Origin: Bacteroidota bacterium
GTDB taxonomy: Bacteria > Bacteroidota > Bacteroidia > Chitinophagales > Chitinophagaceae
DNA: 64,000 nt
Assembly: GCA_013289175.1 (NCBI GenBank)
Contig: JABDAN010000004.1
Span: 1-64,000 of the forward strand
Reading direction: 5' to 3'
The number at the start of each line of letters is the position of its first letter. The stretch's first letter is position 1. The notes under the pieces are model-generated. The model was not told where the DNA came from. It saw only the letters and a list, made by a program, of their open reading frames with translations, and ran no database searches. The position numbers were made by a program, and so were the translations under genes. This document shows, in pieces, positions 36,834 to 45,302 of this stretch.

Positions 36834-39458
36834 ATGGAAAGAGACGCCGAAAGTTTGTGGTACAAATGGGGGCCATATCTAACTGATCGCCAATGGGGAA
36901 CAGTTCGTGAAGACTACAGTGCCGATGGATCAGCCTGGGAGGCTGTAACCCATGATATGGCCAGGAGCAAAGCCTATCGTTGGGGCGAAGAAGGAATTGG
37001 CGGAATCTGTGATGATAAGCAACTGCTTTGTTTTGCAATCGCCTTGTGGAATAAAAAGGATCCAATTCTAAAAGAACGGTATTTCGGACTTACGGGGAAT
37101 GAAGGCAATCACGGTGAAGACGTAAAAGAATATTATTATTACCTGGATAGTACCCCCCGGCATGACTACATGAAAATGTTGTATAAATATCCGCAGAGTG
37201 AATTTCCCTACCAGCAATTGGTTGACGAAAGCAGACACCGCTCCAAAACAGATAGGGAGTACGAGTTAATCGACACCGGTATTTTTGAAAAAGACCAATA
37301 TTTCGACGTATTTATTGAATATGCGAAGAAAAATGAAGAGGATATACTGGTTCTGATCACGGTTCATAATCGCAGTAATGAAGATGCATCACTGAATGTA
37401 TTGCCAACCATATGGTTTCGCAATACCTGGTCCTGGGGAATGGACGCCTATAAACCTCAGATGGGATCGTTTGGGTCAACTTCCATTCGCTTAAATCATA
37501 AGGATCTCGGAGATTATTTTTTAAGCTGTAAAGACAACCCTGCACTTTTGTTTACAGAGAATGAAACCAACGCAAAACGATTGTATGGTGTAAAGGGGCC
37601 AGGCAGTTATTTTAAAGACGGAATAAACAACTACATTGTCCATAAGGACGTAACTGCCATTTGCCCGGATTTGGTAGGTACCAAAGCTTCTGCCAGTTAT
37701 GAAATTACCATAAATGCCAGACAATCTCATTCCATAAGCCTCCGTTTGCACAAATACGAAAATCAAAATCCATTCGCCGATTTTGAAATGATTTTCGCTT
37801 CACGCAAACAAGGAGCCGATGATTTTTATTCCGATCTTCAAAAGGACAATCCATCTACAGATGCCTGTCTGGTACAGCGCCAGGCCTATGCAGGTTTGCT
37901 TTGGAGCAAACAATTTTACCATCTCAATGTGCGGGAATGGCTGCTGGGAGATCCGGGCAGTCCGCCTCCTCCGGCTCAGCGACTTCGAGGAAGAAATCAT
38001 GAATGGAAGCATTTGAATAATGCAGATATTATCAGTATGCCGGATAAATGGGAGTATCCCTGGTATGCAGCCTGGGACTTGGCCTTTCATGCAGTGGCCT
38101 ACATACCGGTGGATCCCGCTTTTGCAAAAAAGCAACTGTTGTTACTGACCAAAGAATGGTACATGCATCCGAACGGCCAGTTACCCGCTTATGAATGGAA
38201 TTTTAGCGATGTAAACCCGCCTGTGCACGCCTGGGCGGCATGGCGTGTCTACCGTTCAGAGCAAAGATTCCATAAAACGAAACCCGACCGCGAATTCCTG
38301 GAATCGATCTTTCATAAACTACTTCTGAATTTTAATTGGTGGGTAAACAGAAAGGATAGCAACAACAACAATCTCTTTGAGGGCGGATTTTTAGGCCTGG
38401 ATAATATTGGCGCGTTTGACCGCAATTTCAAAATGCCAGCGGGGGTGACGATGGCGCAATCAGACGGCACGAGCTGGATGGCCATGTTCTCTTTAAATAT
38501 GATGCGTATAGCGCTTGAACTTGCCAAGGAAAATAAAGTGTATCAAGCCATGGCAACAAAATTCTTTGAACACTTTTTATTTATAGCGGAGGCAATGTGG
38601 CATAGTGGCGTAAATAAAGAAAGTCTGTGGGACGACGAAGATCAGTTTTACTACGATATGCTCTATACAGATGATGGAAGATCCATGAAACTGAAACTCC
38701 GCTCCCTGGTGGGACTGATACCGATGTTTGCAGTAGAGGTATTGGAAGACGATGTTTTTCTGGAGCAAACGGAATTTGTTGAACGCCTCAACTGGTTTTT
38801 GGATAACCGACCGGACCTAGCATCCCTGGTTTCCAGATGGCATGAAAAAAGCTCGGGCGCAAAACATCTGCTCTCATTGTTGCGGGGAGAACGCCTTACG
38901 AAAATACTTATCCGAATGCTCGATGAAACAGAATTCCTTTCTGATTTTGGCGTTAGGGGTTTAAGTAAATCATACCAGAGCCACCCTTTCGAAATATTCC
39001 TTCGTGGTGAGACGCACACAGTTGACTATGTTCCGGGTGAAGGCAACAGTACCATGTTTGGTGGAAACTCAAACTGGCGAGGGCCCATTTGGATGCCAGT
39101 GAATTATCTCATTCTGGAATCGCTCAGGAGATTTTACCAGTATTATGGTGACGATTTTAAGGTGGAATATCCAACACGCTCTGGAATATATCTGACCTTG
39201 TTTGAAGTAGTAAAAGAATTGGCCGTTCGACTGACGCATATTTTTTTACGGGATGACAATGGTCGTCGACCGGTTTTTGGCGACAATGATAAGTTTCAGA
39301 CGGATCCCCATTTCAGGGATTATATTTTGTTTTATGAATACTTCCATGGCGATAACGGACGTGGTGTTGGGGCTTCTCATCAAACAGGGTGGACAGCCCT
39401 GGTTGCACGTTTAATGTTTCCACTGGGAATAGAAGACAAATGGATAAAAATGAACTAG
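36834..39458 (+). CDS. GH63-like glucosidase (MGH1 family)
   Basis: This 874-residue protein starts MERDAESLWYKWGPYLTDRQWGTVREDYS, the hallmark of bacterial GH63/MGH1-like alpha-glycosidases. The catalytic (alpha/alpha)6 part contains PWYAAWDLAFHAVAYIPVDPAFAK, AYEWNFSDVNPPVHAWA, LFEGGFLGLDNIGAFDRN and GNSNWRGPIWMPVNYLI. There is no signal peptide, so it should act in the cytoplasm on alpha-glucosides. It sits 2 bp after zwf, which suggests that released glucose feeds the pentose phosphate pathway. Confidence 0.92.
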   Translation: MERDAESLWYKWGPYLTDRQWGTVREDYSADGSAWEAVTHDMARSKAYRWGEEGIGGICDDKQLLCFAIALWNKKDPILKERYFGLTGNEGNHGEDVKEYYYYLDSTPRHDYMKMLYKYPQSEFPYQQLVDESRHRSKTDREYELIDTGIFEKDQYFDVFIEYAKKNEEDILVLITVHNRSNEDASLNVLPTIWFRNTWSWGMDAYKPQMGSFGSTSIRLNHKDLGDYFLSCKDNPALLFTENETNAKRLYGVKGPGSYFKDGINNYIVHKDVTAICPDLVGTKASASYEITINARQSHSISLRLHKYENQNPFADFEMIFASRKQGADDFYSDLQKDNPSTDACLVQRQAYAGLLWSKQFYHLNVREWLLGDPGSPPPPAQRLRGRNHEWKHLNNADIISMPDKWEYPWYAAWDLAFHAVAYIPVDPAFAKKQLLLLTKEWYMHPNGQLPAYEWNFSDVNPPVHAWAAWRVYRSEQRFHKTKPDREFLESIFHKLLLNFNWWVNRKDSNNNNLFEGGFLGLDNIGAFDRNFKMPAGVTMAQSDGTSWMAMFSLNMMRIALELAKENKVYQAMATKFFEHFLFIAEAMWHSGVNKESLWDDEDQFYYDMLYTDDGRSMKLKLRSLVGLIPMFAVEVLEDDVFLEQTEFVERLNWFLDNRPDLASLVSRWHEKSSGAKHLLSLLRGERLTKILIRMLDETEFLSDFGVRGLSKSYQSHPFEIFLRGETHTVDYVPGEGNSTMFGGNSNWRGPIWMPVNYLILESLRRFYQYYGDDFKVEYPTRSGIYLTLFEVVKELAVRLTHIFLRDDNGRRPVFGDNDKFQTDPHFRDYILFYEYFHGDNGRGVGASHQTGWTALVARLMFPLGIEDKWIKMN

Positions 39459-39686
39459 GTAAATCATTTTAGTAACCAAAATTATCCGCAAATTCAAATT
39501 AAAAACCCATCATTACTGACGATAAAAAGTATCGTTCCGGACATTCAGCGTAAAAAATATACCCGTTCAAACACAGAGCCGACAGAAATTAAAGGAAGTC
39601 CTGCTGTATATATTTCACAACCGGGAAAAGTGGATTCGGTAATTATTGAAGCAGCGAAAAGCGTTTCAGTTTCTAAGCAACAATGA
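39459..39686 (+). pseudogene. Protein-like remnant directly after the GH63 stop
   Basis: After the GH63 TAG stop, the same frame stays open for 75 codons to TGA 39684-39686 and is distinctly protein-like (EIKGSPAVYISQPGKVDSVIIEAAKSV). It has no ATG. It may be the 3' end of a deleted gene or a C-terminal extension lost through a stop mutation. GH63 relatives normally end about where the present stop lies, so a remnant is preferred. Confidence 0.35.
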
Positions 39687-39701
39687 CAAGTGATAAACAT
39701 C

Positions 39702-39737
39702 AAAACCTCGTTTCTTAAACCAAAGAGACGAGGTTTT
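39702..39737 (+). terminator. Hairpin terminator after the zwf/GH63 operon
   Basis: AAAACCTCGT at 39702-39711 pairs perfectly with ACGAGGTTTT at 39728-39737, and the stem extends inward with one wobble. The T-run is short but present in the right arm. It lies downstream of the remnant and is the likely end of the zwf transcript. Confidence 0.6.
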
Positions 39738-39829
39738 AATATATTAAACCTATGTGACCTTCTATATGCCCAGTATCTTAATTAAGGGTTTTATCGAAAT
39801 CATTTATTTTTTATAAAATTGTAGACGAA

Positions 39830-39863
39830 ATGCAAATATATGCAAAATTGCATAATATTGCAT
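39830..39863. promoter_or_regulatory. Nested dyad operator before the DUF1080 gene
   Basis: Two ATGCAA half-sites start at 39830 and 39840, and two TTGCAT half-sites start at 39848 and 39858. They form a symmetric four-site array with exact 10-bp steps on each side of one axis. The inner pair makes a perfect 16-bp palindrome (39839-39854). It lies about 50 bp before the DUF1080 ATG and looks like a cooperative operator. Confidence 0.6.
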
Positions 39864-39913
39864 AAAATCGGCGACGGTTATCCTGCCGAGATTAATTAAT
39901 AAATAAGTCAATT

Positions 39914-40651
39914 ATGAAAAGGGGGATTAATATTTTTAGCATTTGTGTAGTTGGGTTTTGTACATTCTTTATTTCTGCATGCTCAAGTCATTCCCAACAG
40001 CACAATACAATTTCTGAACAGGAAAAAAAAGATGGATGGGTCCTCCTCTTTGATGGAAAGACCATGAATGGATGGCATCTATTTAATAGGGGCACCATCC
40101 TTTCAGCCTGGTCCGTGGACAGCGGTAACCTTATATGCAATCCACACGCTAAGAATGTAAAACATGGGGATCTCGTGACGGATGAAGAGTATGAAAATTT
40201 TGATATGACATTTGAATGGAAAATTTCTCATGCCGGCAATAGTGGTGTTTTTATTAACGTACAGGAAAGGCCGGACCTGGGGACTACTTTTTCCACCGGT
40301 CCTGAATATCAGTTGTTGGATGATAGAAATGTAGAGCCCGACTATCTCAGGGATTCCTCCCATAAAGCCGCTGCCATCTTCGGGGTTATCCCAAATACAA
40401 GTAAGACCATCCCAAATTCCGGTGAGTGGAACCAGTCCCGTATTGAACAGCAGAATGGTAAGCTTACTTTCTGGCTGAATGGTGTACAAACTGTTCAAGT
40501 GGATATGAAAAGCGACGAATGGAAGAAATCGGTAGCGGCAAGTTCTTTGAGCCACTACCCTGAATTTGGAATATATTTCAAAGGACATATAGCAGTTCAG
40601 GACTGGACAAGTGGCGTCTCATTCAGGGATATGAAGATCAAAAAATTATAG
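39914..40651 (+). CDS. DUF1080 (3-keto-disaccharide hydrolase-like) lipoprotein
   Basis: This 245-residue protein has a lipoprotein signal (ISAC, Cys23). The DUF1080 domain follows: GWVLLFDGKTMNGWH, EYENFDMTFEWKISHAGNSGVFI, and the C-terminal IYFKGHIAVQDWTSGVSFRDMKI. This is a concanavalin-like sandwich found in enzymes that hydrolyse 3-keto-glucosides and in related sugar-binding proteins. It should sit in the envelope and act on oxidised sugars. It leads a run of closely spaced genes (azurin-like, VOC, HAD). Confidence 0.92.
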   Translation: MKRGINIFSICVVGFCTFFISACSSHSQQHNTISEQEKKDGWVLLFDGKTMNGWHLFNRGTILSAWSVDSGNLICNPHAKNVKHGDLVTDEEYENFDMTFEWKISHAGNSGVFINVQERPDLGTTFSTGPEYQLLDDRNVEPDYLRDSSHKAAAIFGVIPNTSKTIPNSGEWNQSRIEQQNGKLTFWLNGVQTVQVDMKSDEWKKSVAASSLSHYPEFGIYFKGHIAVQDWTSGVSFRDMKIKKL

Positions 40652-40678
40652 AAGACGGAATCGATTAATTAAACTTGA

Positions 40679-41212
40679 ATGAAGAAGATTTATTTATTTG
40701 TTTTCGCAATTATCATCATTGTGTCGTCCTGTGGTCAAGGCGAACAAAATAAGGATAATCAAAAAGACAGTTCCCAAACGACTCGTTCGCCTGGAAACGC
40801 AGAAACATCTGTTCCCGGAATTGAGAAACTTGAATTTACTGATAGCGTTCAACTGAAAGCAAATGAGAATATGCGCTACGATAAGGAGTTATTCAAGGTC
40901 AGGGCCGGGAAAAAAATCATCCTCATTTTTAAAAATACCGGTGCAAAATCCGCTACTTCAATGGCTCACAATGTTGTGATCTTAAAGAACGGTGTTGACA
41001 TTGCCGATTTTGCGGATGTAGCGCGCAATGCAAAAACCGAACAATATGTTCCATCTTCATTGGATTCATTAATTATTGCACATACAAGATTGGTGAGCGG
41101 TGGTGATTCAGATCAGGTGGAGTTTGTTATTCCCAAAGCAGGCGTTTATGATTTTATATGCAGTTTTCCAGGGCATTGGGGAACGATGCAAGGAAAGATC
41201 GTCGCACAATAG
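40679..41212 (+). CDS. Azurin/plastocyanin-like blue-copper lipoprotein
   Basis: This 177-residue protein has a lipoprotein signal with Cys18 (VSSC) and a polar linker. The cupredoxin domain carries type-1 copper ligands in order: His in MAHNVVI, Cys in FICSFPGHWG, His in the same segment, and Met in GTMQG. It should bind copper and carry electrons in the envelope. It starts 27 bp after the DUF1080 gene, suggesting co-expression and perhaps redox coupling to sugar oxidation. Confidence 0.93.
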   Translation: MKKIYLFVFAIIIIVSSCGQGEQNKDNQKDSSQTTRSPGNAETSVPGIEKLEFTDSVQLKANENMRYDKELFKVRAGKKIILIFKNTGAKSATSMAHNVVILKNGVDIADFADVARNAKTEQYVPSSLDSLIIAHTRLVSGGDSDQVEFVIPKAGVYDFICSFPGHWGTMQGKIVAQ

Positions 41213-41238
41213 GCTTTATATATTTAACCAGTGATATT

Positions 41239-41628
41239 ATGAAAATTGAACATCTCGGTCTCTGGGTACAGGATTTGGAGCTCATGAGAAGTTTTTACCT
41301 GAAATATTTCGATACGAGTTCAGGGGAGAAATATGTCAATCCAAAAACTCGGTTCGAGGCTTATTTTATTTATTTCGGAGATGGTAAAACAAGATTGGAG
41401 TTGATGATGCGACCGGATATCATTTCTGACAACAGTAAGCGAGGATTTAATATGGGTATCGCTCATTTCGCAATATCTGTCGGAGGAAAAGAAAAAGTGA
41501 ATGAACTGACAGAGCGCATAAGAAACGACAATTTTACCATTTTTAGCGAACCGAGAACAACGGGTGATGGTTATTATGAAACGGTTGTCCTAGATCCTGA
41601 AGGAAATATACTGGAAATTTCAGCCTGA
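41239..41628 (+). CDS. VOC-family (glyoxalase-like) protein
   Basis: This 129-residue protein starts MKIEHLGLWVQDLELMRSFYLKYF, the typical opening of glyoxalase-like proteins, and ends DPEGNILEIS, a conserved metal/ligand module. The open frame extends back into the azurin-like gene, but ATG 41239 is the natural start. It lies 26 bp after the azurin-like gene and 3 bp before the HAD gene. Substrate unknown. Confidence 0.88.
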   Translation: MKIEHLGLWVQDLELMRSFYLKYFDTSSGEKYVNPKTRFEAYFIYFGDGKTRLELMMRPDIISDNSKRGFNMGIAHFAISVGGKEKVNELTERIRNDNFTIFSEPRTTGDGYYETVVLDPEGNILEISA

Positions 41629-41631
41629 TAA

Positions 41632-42237
41632 ATGAACAATATAAATACAATCATATTTGATTTTGGGGGAGTCTTGATAGACTGGAATCCGAGATATATG
41701 TATCAGGATGAATTTGAAGAAATTTCAGAAATGGAGTATTTTCTAAGCAGCGTTTGTACGGAAGATTGGAATCTTCAGCAGGATAAGGGACGATCTCTAG
41801 CAGAGGCAACGAGGATCCTACAAGACAAATTCCCGGAACACTCCGTAAAAATCAAATTATTTTATGATCAATGGGAGAAAATGATAAAAGGTTGCATTGC
41901 ACAAAATGTGACAATTTTAAAAATACTGAAGGAGAAATATAAACTTTATGGGTTGACAAACTGGTCGGCTGAAACCTTTCCGATCGTTTTCAATCGATTC
42001 TCATTCTTTAAATTATTTGATGGGATTGTCATTTCTGGAGAAGAAAAACTGATAAAGCCGGATAAGAAGATTTTTGAACTAATTCTAGATCGGTATCATT
42101 TGGAAGCAAAAAACTCATTGTTTATTGACGATAATGTGGGTAACATTAAAGCGGCAAAAGAAATGGGGTTCGAAACGATTCATGTGCAGGAAAAAACAAA
42201 CTTGAGATATGAATTGCAAGCATTAGGCCTGATATAA
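41632..42237 (+). CDS. HAD-family phosphatase (YihX-like)
   Basis: This 201-residue protein has the HAD motifs: FDFGGVLID (nucleophile Asp), LTNWS, KPDKKIF and FIDDNVGNI. The first motif has Gly two positions after the Asp, as in YihX-type sugar-phosphate phosphatases. It is probably cytoplasmic and dephosphorylates a small sugar phosphate. It follows the VOC gene closely and precedes a broken DeoR gene; DeoR proteins often control sugar-phosphate genes. Confidence 0.88.
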   Translation: MNNINTIIFDFGGVLIDWNPRYMYQDEFEEISEMEYFLSSVCTEDWNLQQDKGRSLAEATRILQDKFPEHSVKIKLFYDQWEKMIKGCIAQNVTILKILKEKYKLYGLTNWSAETFPIVFNRFSFFKLFDGIVISGEEKLIKPDKKIFELILDRYHLEAKNSLFIDDNVGNIKAAKEMGFETIHVQEKTNLRYELQALGLI

Positions 42238-42270
42238 GAACAAGGAACTAAATATTTTAACCCAACTAAA

Positions 42271-43021
42271 ATGTTGAAAGAGGAACGGTTTAATCATATT
42301 CTTAAAGTTATAAAGAAAAGCGGCAAGGTCTTTTATGAAAATTTGGCAAAGGATTTAGATATTTCTGAAGATACGGTGAGGAGAGATATTGAGACGCTCC
42401 ACAGCAACGGTTTGTTATTAAAAGTTAGGAGAGGTGCGATTTCCGTTTCTAAGAATCCATTCAGTTTCCAAGATCGCACGCACTATTTAACCGAAGAAAA
42501 AGAATTAATTGCTTTAAAGGCGCAACAGCTGATTAAAAAGGGGCTTACGATTTTTATGGATGGAGGTTCTACCATTTGTGCAATCGCCTCTCATCTGCCT
42601 TCCGACTCCAGTTTCAGGCTTGTTACAAATAATATGGCGCTGGTTCCAATCATTTCAAAATTTAAGGATATAGAACTTATTATACTTGGCGGCATTCACG
42701 ATCGTGAGTCGGCTATTAATACGGGCGGTCAGACTTGCAATGAGGTAAAGCAATATATCGCCAATCTTTATTTTATGGGTACTTGTGCTCTTCAAAAGGA
42801 CTTTGGCATCAGTGCTGTTTTTTCAAAATGATGGAGAAGTAAAACAAAGTATGCTTAGAAACGCAAACAAGACATTTGCTTTGGTAAATAGTTCAAATCT
42901 AAATACGACCGAACATTATAAGATATGTGATATTAAAGATATCAGTGGAATGATTACTGATCTTGCAACCGATGATGTTAGACTTGATGATTTTAGACAT
43001 TCAGGTATTCGACTTATCTGA
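42271..43021 (+). pseudogene. DeoR-family regulator broken by a poly-T frameshift
   Basis: The first frame (42271-42831) encodes a complete DeoR helix-turn-helix (LAKDLDISEDTVRRDIETLHSNGLLLKVRRGA) and most of the sugar-phosphate sensing domain, ending FGISAVFSK. The next frame continues it directly from QNDGEVKQSMLRNANKTFALVNSSNL to HSGIRLI at 43021. The break is at a run of six T (42818-42823). Removing one T restores an uninterrupted protein of about 249 residues. This is either a real one-base insertion or a homopolymer error. The regulator probably controlled neighbouring sugar genes. Confidence 0.88.
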
Positions 43022-43052
43022 CAATCATTTTTCTGACCTGAAAAATGATTGT

Positions 43053-43340
43053 TCAAAGAATTCCCGCCGCTTCCAGTCCAGAACCTACTGCCTGAATAAA
43101 TTCTTTTGGATGAACAACTTCGCCCGGTATATTCTCCTGAAGCCAAACGGTTTTGCTGTCTACAGGATTTAACTCGTCTTGGGCTATAACGAAATTTGGA
43201 CGATCCCCAATAGTGATTAAATACCACTGGTGCTTTTTGGCAGTAAATTTACTGGCAACAGCGTTATGGGTAGCGTTTTTGTATTTGAACTTAATCCGGT
43301 GCACGGTGACTAAAGTAAGCAATAGGATCGCCAATGTCAA
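43053..43340 (-). CDS. Hypothetical small protein with N-terminal hydrophobic stretch
   Basis: This frame encodes up to 95 residues, but its first codon is TTG and the only alternatives are non-ATG (such as the GTG before HRIKFKYK). The main part is convincing as protein (KHQWYLITIGDRPNFVIAQDELNPVDSKTVWLQENIPGEVVHPKEFIQAVGSGLEAAGIL). It may be a truncated or poorly started gene. No family is recognised. The 400 bp to the right hold no other gene, only an inverted repeat of TTCCAAGC/GCTTGGAA at about 43625-43678. Confidence 0.45.
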   Translation of the reverse strand: MTLAILLLTLVTVHRIKFKYKNATHNAVASKFTAKKHQWYLITIGDRPNFVIAQDELNPVDSKTVWLQENIPGEVVHPKEFIQAVGSGLEAAGIL

Positions 43341-43701
43341 GTCCCGGTATTGGAAGTTGTTATTCCTTTATAAATATTTTAAGGGATTTTAACTCTTCAG
43401 ATACGAGGTGCTTTTTAATGCATTCAAATTCATTGTTTTGTTGGAAAATATTCGAAAATCCCGAAAAAGGGAATGACGTTGATGACATGTATGTTTTTTA
43501 AAATGACTGAAGAAAACGGTCTACCATTGCCGTTTGTTTAAAATAACTGCTAGACCTCACAGAACTTGTTTTGGCTGTATTTGACAATCAATTTATGTAT
43601 GTTAAAAAAGCCAGTATGCGGTTGCTTCCAAGCTAGCGAGGCAGTGTTAGCGAATCCTGCAGCCGACTTACGCTTGGAATGAGTTTGGAAATATCCAATA
43701 A

Positions 43702-43743
43702 ATAGTATATATTTATACCTGAAATTAGATAATTATATACTAT
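43702..43743. promoter_or_regulatory. Inverted repeat over the antitoxin start
   Basis: ATAGTATATA at 43702-43711 is perfectly complementary to TATATACTAT at 43734-43743, and the right arm runs into the antitoxin ATG at 43742. This is a likely operator for autoregulation of the toxin-antitoxin operon by the Xre protein or the toxin-antitoxin complex. Confidence 0.55.
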
Positions 43744-44167
43744 GCCAGTCCCCAAAAAGACGACCCCTTCTGATCACTTCACCAAGATTTCCAAGTTAAC
43801 ACCGATGGAGAAAATGCAGCTTTCCAAAATGGGGGTAAGCAAGAAATATCTGGAAGAGGTGAAAGCGAAGACGATGTTGGACTACCAGAAGTTGGCCAAT
43901 GTGCTTTCCATTAATCGAGCCACACTCATTAATAAGAAGCAAGAGCAAAAATTTTCGGCAGCTCAAAGTGAGCGAATCATCGGTTTAGATGCTTTGTATA
44001 ATCAGGGACTGGAGGTATTTCAGGATAAAGGCAAACTCAATGGTTGGCTGAATACGCCCAACAAGGCACTTGGCGGTAAAATCCCCTATGACATAATGGA
44101 CAACCAGTTTGGACGGGAAGAAGTACTGAATCTGCTTGGAAGAATTCAATGGGGTGTTTATTCTTAA
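43742..44167 (+). CDS. Xre/MbcA/ParS-type antitoxin
   Basis: This 141-residue protein has an N-terminal helical DNA-binding-like part (KLANVLSINRATLINKK). The conserved toxin-binding domain (DUF2384) follows: GLEVFQDKGKLNGWLNTPNKALGGKIPYDIMDNQFGREEVLNLLGRIQWGVYS. It neutralises the RES toxin encoded next and probably represses its own operon. The toxin ATG lies 3 bp after its stop, the usual arrangement for this family. Confidence 0.95.
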   Translation: MPVPKKTTPSDHFTKISKLTPMEKMQLSKMGVSKKYLEEVKAKTMLDYQKLANVLSINRATLINKKQEQKFSAAQSERIIGLDALYNQGLEVFQDKGKLNGWLNTPNKALGGKIPYDIMDNQFGREEVLNLLGRIQWGVYS

Positions 44168-44170
44168 GCC

Positions 44171-44626
44171 ATGATTGTCTATCGCCTTGCACCAACCAAA
44201 TTTGCCAATGACCTAACCGGTGAGGGAGCCCGGTTATATGGAGGCAGGTGGAATCATCCAGGTATTGCTTGCTTATATTCTTCGGAGTCACGCGCCCTGG
44301 CTGTATTGGAATATTCAGTAAACACAGGAGCAGATCATATTCCCCCGGCATTGAGTATTATTACCATCGAGACTGGAACAGCTTCTATCGAAGAAATTCC
44401 AGAATCTGCATTGCCTTCAGATTGGAAATCGGCACCCGCACCTTCTTCTACAAAAGATTTTGGTTCCGCAATCATAAAATCTTCGAAAACAGCCGTTATC
44501 AAGATCCCATCGGCCATTATTACCAGCGAGCACAATTATTTACTTAATCCGACCCATCCCGATGCCCGAGAGTTCAAAATCCTTGAGCTAACTGATTTTC
44601 ATTACGACCTTCGGATTAAGGAGTAG
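44171..44626 (+). CDS. RES-domain NAD+ phosphorylase toxin
   Basis: This 151-residue RES-family toxin begins VYRLAPTKFANDLTGEGARLYGGRWN. The family's conserved Arg (YRL and GGRWN), Glu (AVLEYSV) and Ser (KIPSAI) are present. Characterised relatives (MbcT, RES-Xre systems) degrade NAD+ by phosphorolysis and stop growth. It is translationally coupled to the antitoxin gene. Length and motifs are complete, so it is probably functional. Confidence 0.95.
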   Translation: MIVYRLAPTKFANDLTGEGARLYGGRWNHPGIACLYSSESRALAVLEYSVNTGADHIPPALSIITIETGTASIEEIPESALPSDWKSAPAPSSTKDFGSAIIKSSKTAVIKIPSAIITSEHNYLLNPTHPDAREFKILELTDFHYDLRIKE

Positions 44627-44694
44627 CATTGGTCAAATAAAGTTACCAGACCCATCTGGATATTTTGTAGCGGCAATCACAGCCATTTTATCAT

Positions 44695-45150
44695 TTACTG
44701 TACTCTTGTCCAGGTCGTCGTTTTTCCGAATGGCGATAAAACGGTATAATCCCGAATCTTCAGAACATTTTGTCCCTGCAACTTTAAAGTCGATTTATAC
44801 CATTTCCCCGTTTTAAAATCGTAGTAAGTTCCGTCGTATATCCGACCCTCATAATCAAAATTTGTCAGAACAATTAGATTCTTCAGTTGCCTCCCGCGCA
44901 ATCTCCCGATTGCATTTTTTTCATCTTTTTTTAAAGTGAGTCCATCATTTTCATAGAGAAGGTTTCCTTCGATCAATCTGCCGAAATACTGGGGACCGGC
45001 TTTGAATATTTCTATTTTTATATAGTTGTCGTCTCTTAACCAGACGCCAATTACTCTCCCGGCCAATGGTTGCGCGTTGGCTAGGTAGGAAAACAAAGTG
45101 AGGAGACCAAAAACGATGGTCGTATAAATAAATGCTTTTTTTTGTGACAT
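44695..45150 (-). CDS. DUF2147-family secreted protein
   Basis: This 151-residue protein has a signal peptide (FGLLTLFSYLANAQ) followed by the DUF2147 beta-barrel pattern: VIGVWLRDDNYIKIEIFKAGPQYFGRLIE, then GRIYDGTYYDFKTGKWYKSTLKLQGQNVLKIRDY and a C-terminal TTWTRV. The function is unknown; the family is calycin-like. A site resembling the ArsR operator sits 115-138 bp upstream of its start, between this gene and arsR, so it is probably controlled by the ArsR protein. Confidence 0.88.
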   Translation of the reverse strand: MSQKKAFIYTTIVFGLLTLFSYLANAQPLAGRVIGVWLRDDNYIKIEIFKAGPQYFGRLIEGNLLYENDGLTLKKDEKNAIGRLRGRQLKNLIVLTNFDYEGRIYDGTYYDFKTGKWYKSTLKLQGQNVLKIRDYTVLSPFGKTTTWTRVQ

Positions 45151-45264
45151 ATAAAGTGATTTTAACTGGAACCTGTCCGAGAGTGATTAGATTTATTTAA
45201 ATAATTCAATACAAAAGAGCTGGGTTTTCAAGAGGATAACAAAAAACACTACACAAAGTTATTG

Positions 45265-45288
45265 ATATATTTAAGTATTTCGATAAAT
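45265..45288. promoter_or_regulatory. Second ArsR-type operator, upstream of the DUF2147 gene
   Basis: These 24 bp match 21 of 24 positions of the perfect dyad upstream of arsR (45611-45634, read in reverse). The site lies between the arsR stop and the DUF2147 start, where it could control the DUF2147 promoter. Confidence 0.55.
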
Positions 45289-45302
45289 AGGGTAAAAAAA
45301 AT

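Noticed and set aside
42818-42823. Programmed frameshift in the DeoR gene
   Set aside because: No internal ribosome-binding-like stimulator or downstream hairpin is apparent, and DeoR proteins are not known to use frameshifting; mutation or homopolymer error is simpler.
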